Shown here: one piece after another, positions 7,017 through 7,432 of the stretch
Layout: the number at the start of each line of letters is the position of its first letter
Numbering within the stretch: the first letter of the stretch is position 1
Assembly: GCA_900769545.1 (NCBI GenBank)
Contig: CAAGGZ010000141.1
Location: 1 to 7,432 of the forward strand
Reading direction: 5' to 3'
Length of the DNA: 7,432 nucleotides
From: Clostridia bacterium
GTDB taxonomy: Bacteria > Bacillota > Clostridia > Christensenellales > Borkfalkiaceae
Notes under the pieces: model-generated
Told to the model about the DNA's origin: nothing
The model's input: the letters and a program-made list of their open reading frames with translations, nothing else
Database searches by the model: none
Program-made: the position numbers and the translations under genes

Positions 7017-7334
7017 ATGGAAAAATATGCATGGATAGCAAAAATCAAACCCGGTAAAAAAGCCGAATACGTAAAACGCCACGATGAAATTTGGCCCGAG
7101 CTTGTTGCCGTTTTAAAGGAAGCGGGTATTGAAAACTACACCATTTGGACAGATGGGGAGCTGTTGTTCGGCTACTACGAATGTATCAAAGGTATTGAAT
7201 TTGCCGCAAAAACGCAGGCGCAGAGCCCTGTTGTCGATAAGTGGAACGAATATATGAAAGACGTTATGGAAATGATACTCGACCCTGTAACGGGCGCTCA
7301 GCCCAAGCTTGAAAAAGTGTTTACTTTGGACTGA
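7017..7334 (+). CDS. rhaM: L-rhamnose mutarotase
   Basis: A small cytosolic enzyme of the RhaM (YiiL, DUF718) family that interconverts the alpha and beta anomers of L-rhamnose, so that the sugar can enter the rhamnose isomerase pathway. It has 105 residues against 104 in E. coli and is complete. Shared signatures are Y18 and H22 at the same numbers as the E. coli active-site residues, the block RHDEIWPEL (21-29), NYTIW (40-44), KWNEYMKDVM (75-84) and the closing LEKVFTL (98-104). The start ATG follows AGAGGTG by 5 bases and a consensus promoter. No rhamnose isomerase, kinase, aldolase, transporter or regulator is present in the window; the gene appears to stand alone, although the contig ends about 80 bases after it. 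Some family members may act on other deoxysugars, so substrate is inferred from the family. Confidence 0.92.
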   Translation: MEKYAWIAKIKPGKKAEYVKRHDEIWPELVAVLKEAGIENYTIWTDGELLFGYYECIKGIEFAAKTQAQSPVVDKWNEYMKDVMEMILDPVTGAQPKLEKVFTLD

Positions 7335-7335
7335 T

Positions 7336-7375
7336 GCTAAAGCAAATGCAAAATGCAAAGTGCAAAATGCAAAAT
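7336..7375. repeat. Short tandem repeat, unit GCAAAAT (about 6 copies)
   Basis: Directly after the mutarotase stop are consecutive units GCTAAA, GCAAAT, GCAAAAT, GCAAAGT, GCAAAAT and GCAAAAT, that is, two degenerate 6-base copies then four near-perfect 7-base copies. It is non-coding in all frames as far as I can see and does not form a hairpin terminator. Variable-number repeats of this kind can expand by slippage, and they often mark the edges of dispersed intergenic elements; which applies here cannot be told from one copy. Confidence 0.85.
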
Positions 7376-7413
7376 TGTGGAAGAATTAAAACGTAAAGGA
7401 GAGGCATTCGCCT
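7376..7413. other. Unassigned genomic tail after the tandem repeat
   Basis: About 38 bases with no gene. They include AAAGGAG (7395-7401), which resembles a ribosome binding site but has no start codon following before the sequence ends, and a short inverted repeat AGGC-ATTC-GCCT (7402-7413) that stops exactly where the adapter begins. It may be the first part of a longer repeated element or of another leader; there is too little sequence to say. Confidence 0.5.
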
Positions 7414-7432
7414 AGATCGGAAGAGCGTCGTG
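7414..7432. other. Illumina adapter sequence left in the assembly
   Basis: The last 19 bases, AGATCGGAAGAGCGTCGTG, are identical to the start of the standard Illumina TruSeq adapter as read through from an insert. They are not genomic. The first A is the base added in A-tailing, so the insert ended at 7413. Its presence at the extreme end shows that this window edge is a contig end. Confidence 0.97.

Noticed and set aside
7336..7375. Possible CRISPR array from regular short repeats
   Set aside because: The units are 6-7 bases with no spacers between them, so this is a simple tandem repeat.

Overview
The window looks like a short metagenomic or draft contig from a low-to-moderate G+C Gram-positive bacterium, most likely a Clostridia-type Bacillota. 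The evidence is the AddAB (not RecBCD) recombination nuclease, a neighbouring tilS-hpt pair as in Firmicutes, sigma-A-type promoters with TATAAT boxes, strong AGGAGG-type ribosome binding sites on most genes, and a lipobox lipoprotein. I cannot name a genus from the sequence. The left edge cuts through addA. The right edge ends in 19 bases identical to an Illumina adapter, so real genomic sequence stops at about base 7413.

Layout. Bases 1-3834 (minus strand) hold the addB-addA operon, with addA cut by the window edge. AddB and AddA together form the double-strand-break resection helicase-nuclease, and the two genes overlap by ATGA. Bases 3835-4004 are a divergent intergenic region with one promoter for addB and one for the next gene. 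Bases 4005-4976 (plus) encode a secreted lipoprotein of no family I recognise. It ends at a strong hairpin terminator (4991-5020) that can serve both converging transcription units. Bases 5030-6897 (minus) hold tilS followed by hpt, again with an ATGA overlap. They encode tRNA-Ile lysidine synthetase and hypoxanthine phosphoribosyltransferase, both housekeeping enzymes. Bases 6898-7016 are a second divergent intergenic region: the tilS promoter sits so close to the gene that its mRNA is predicted to be leaderless, and a consensus promoter faces the other way. Bases 7017-7334 (plus) encode an L-rhamnose mutarotase. After it come a 7-base tandem repeat (7336-7375), a short unexplained tail, and the adapter.

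The genes are mostly ordinary housekeeping and do not form one system. I see no defence island, phage, transposase, CRISPR array, tRNA or rRNA. The points most worth a second look are the predicted leaderless tilS, the AddB lacking a Walker A motif, the unknown lipoprotein with an inverted repeat over its promoter, the solitary rhamnose mutarotase, the tandem repeat at the contig end and the adapter contamination. I do not find convincing evidence of a previously undescribed system.
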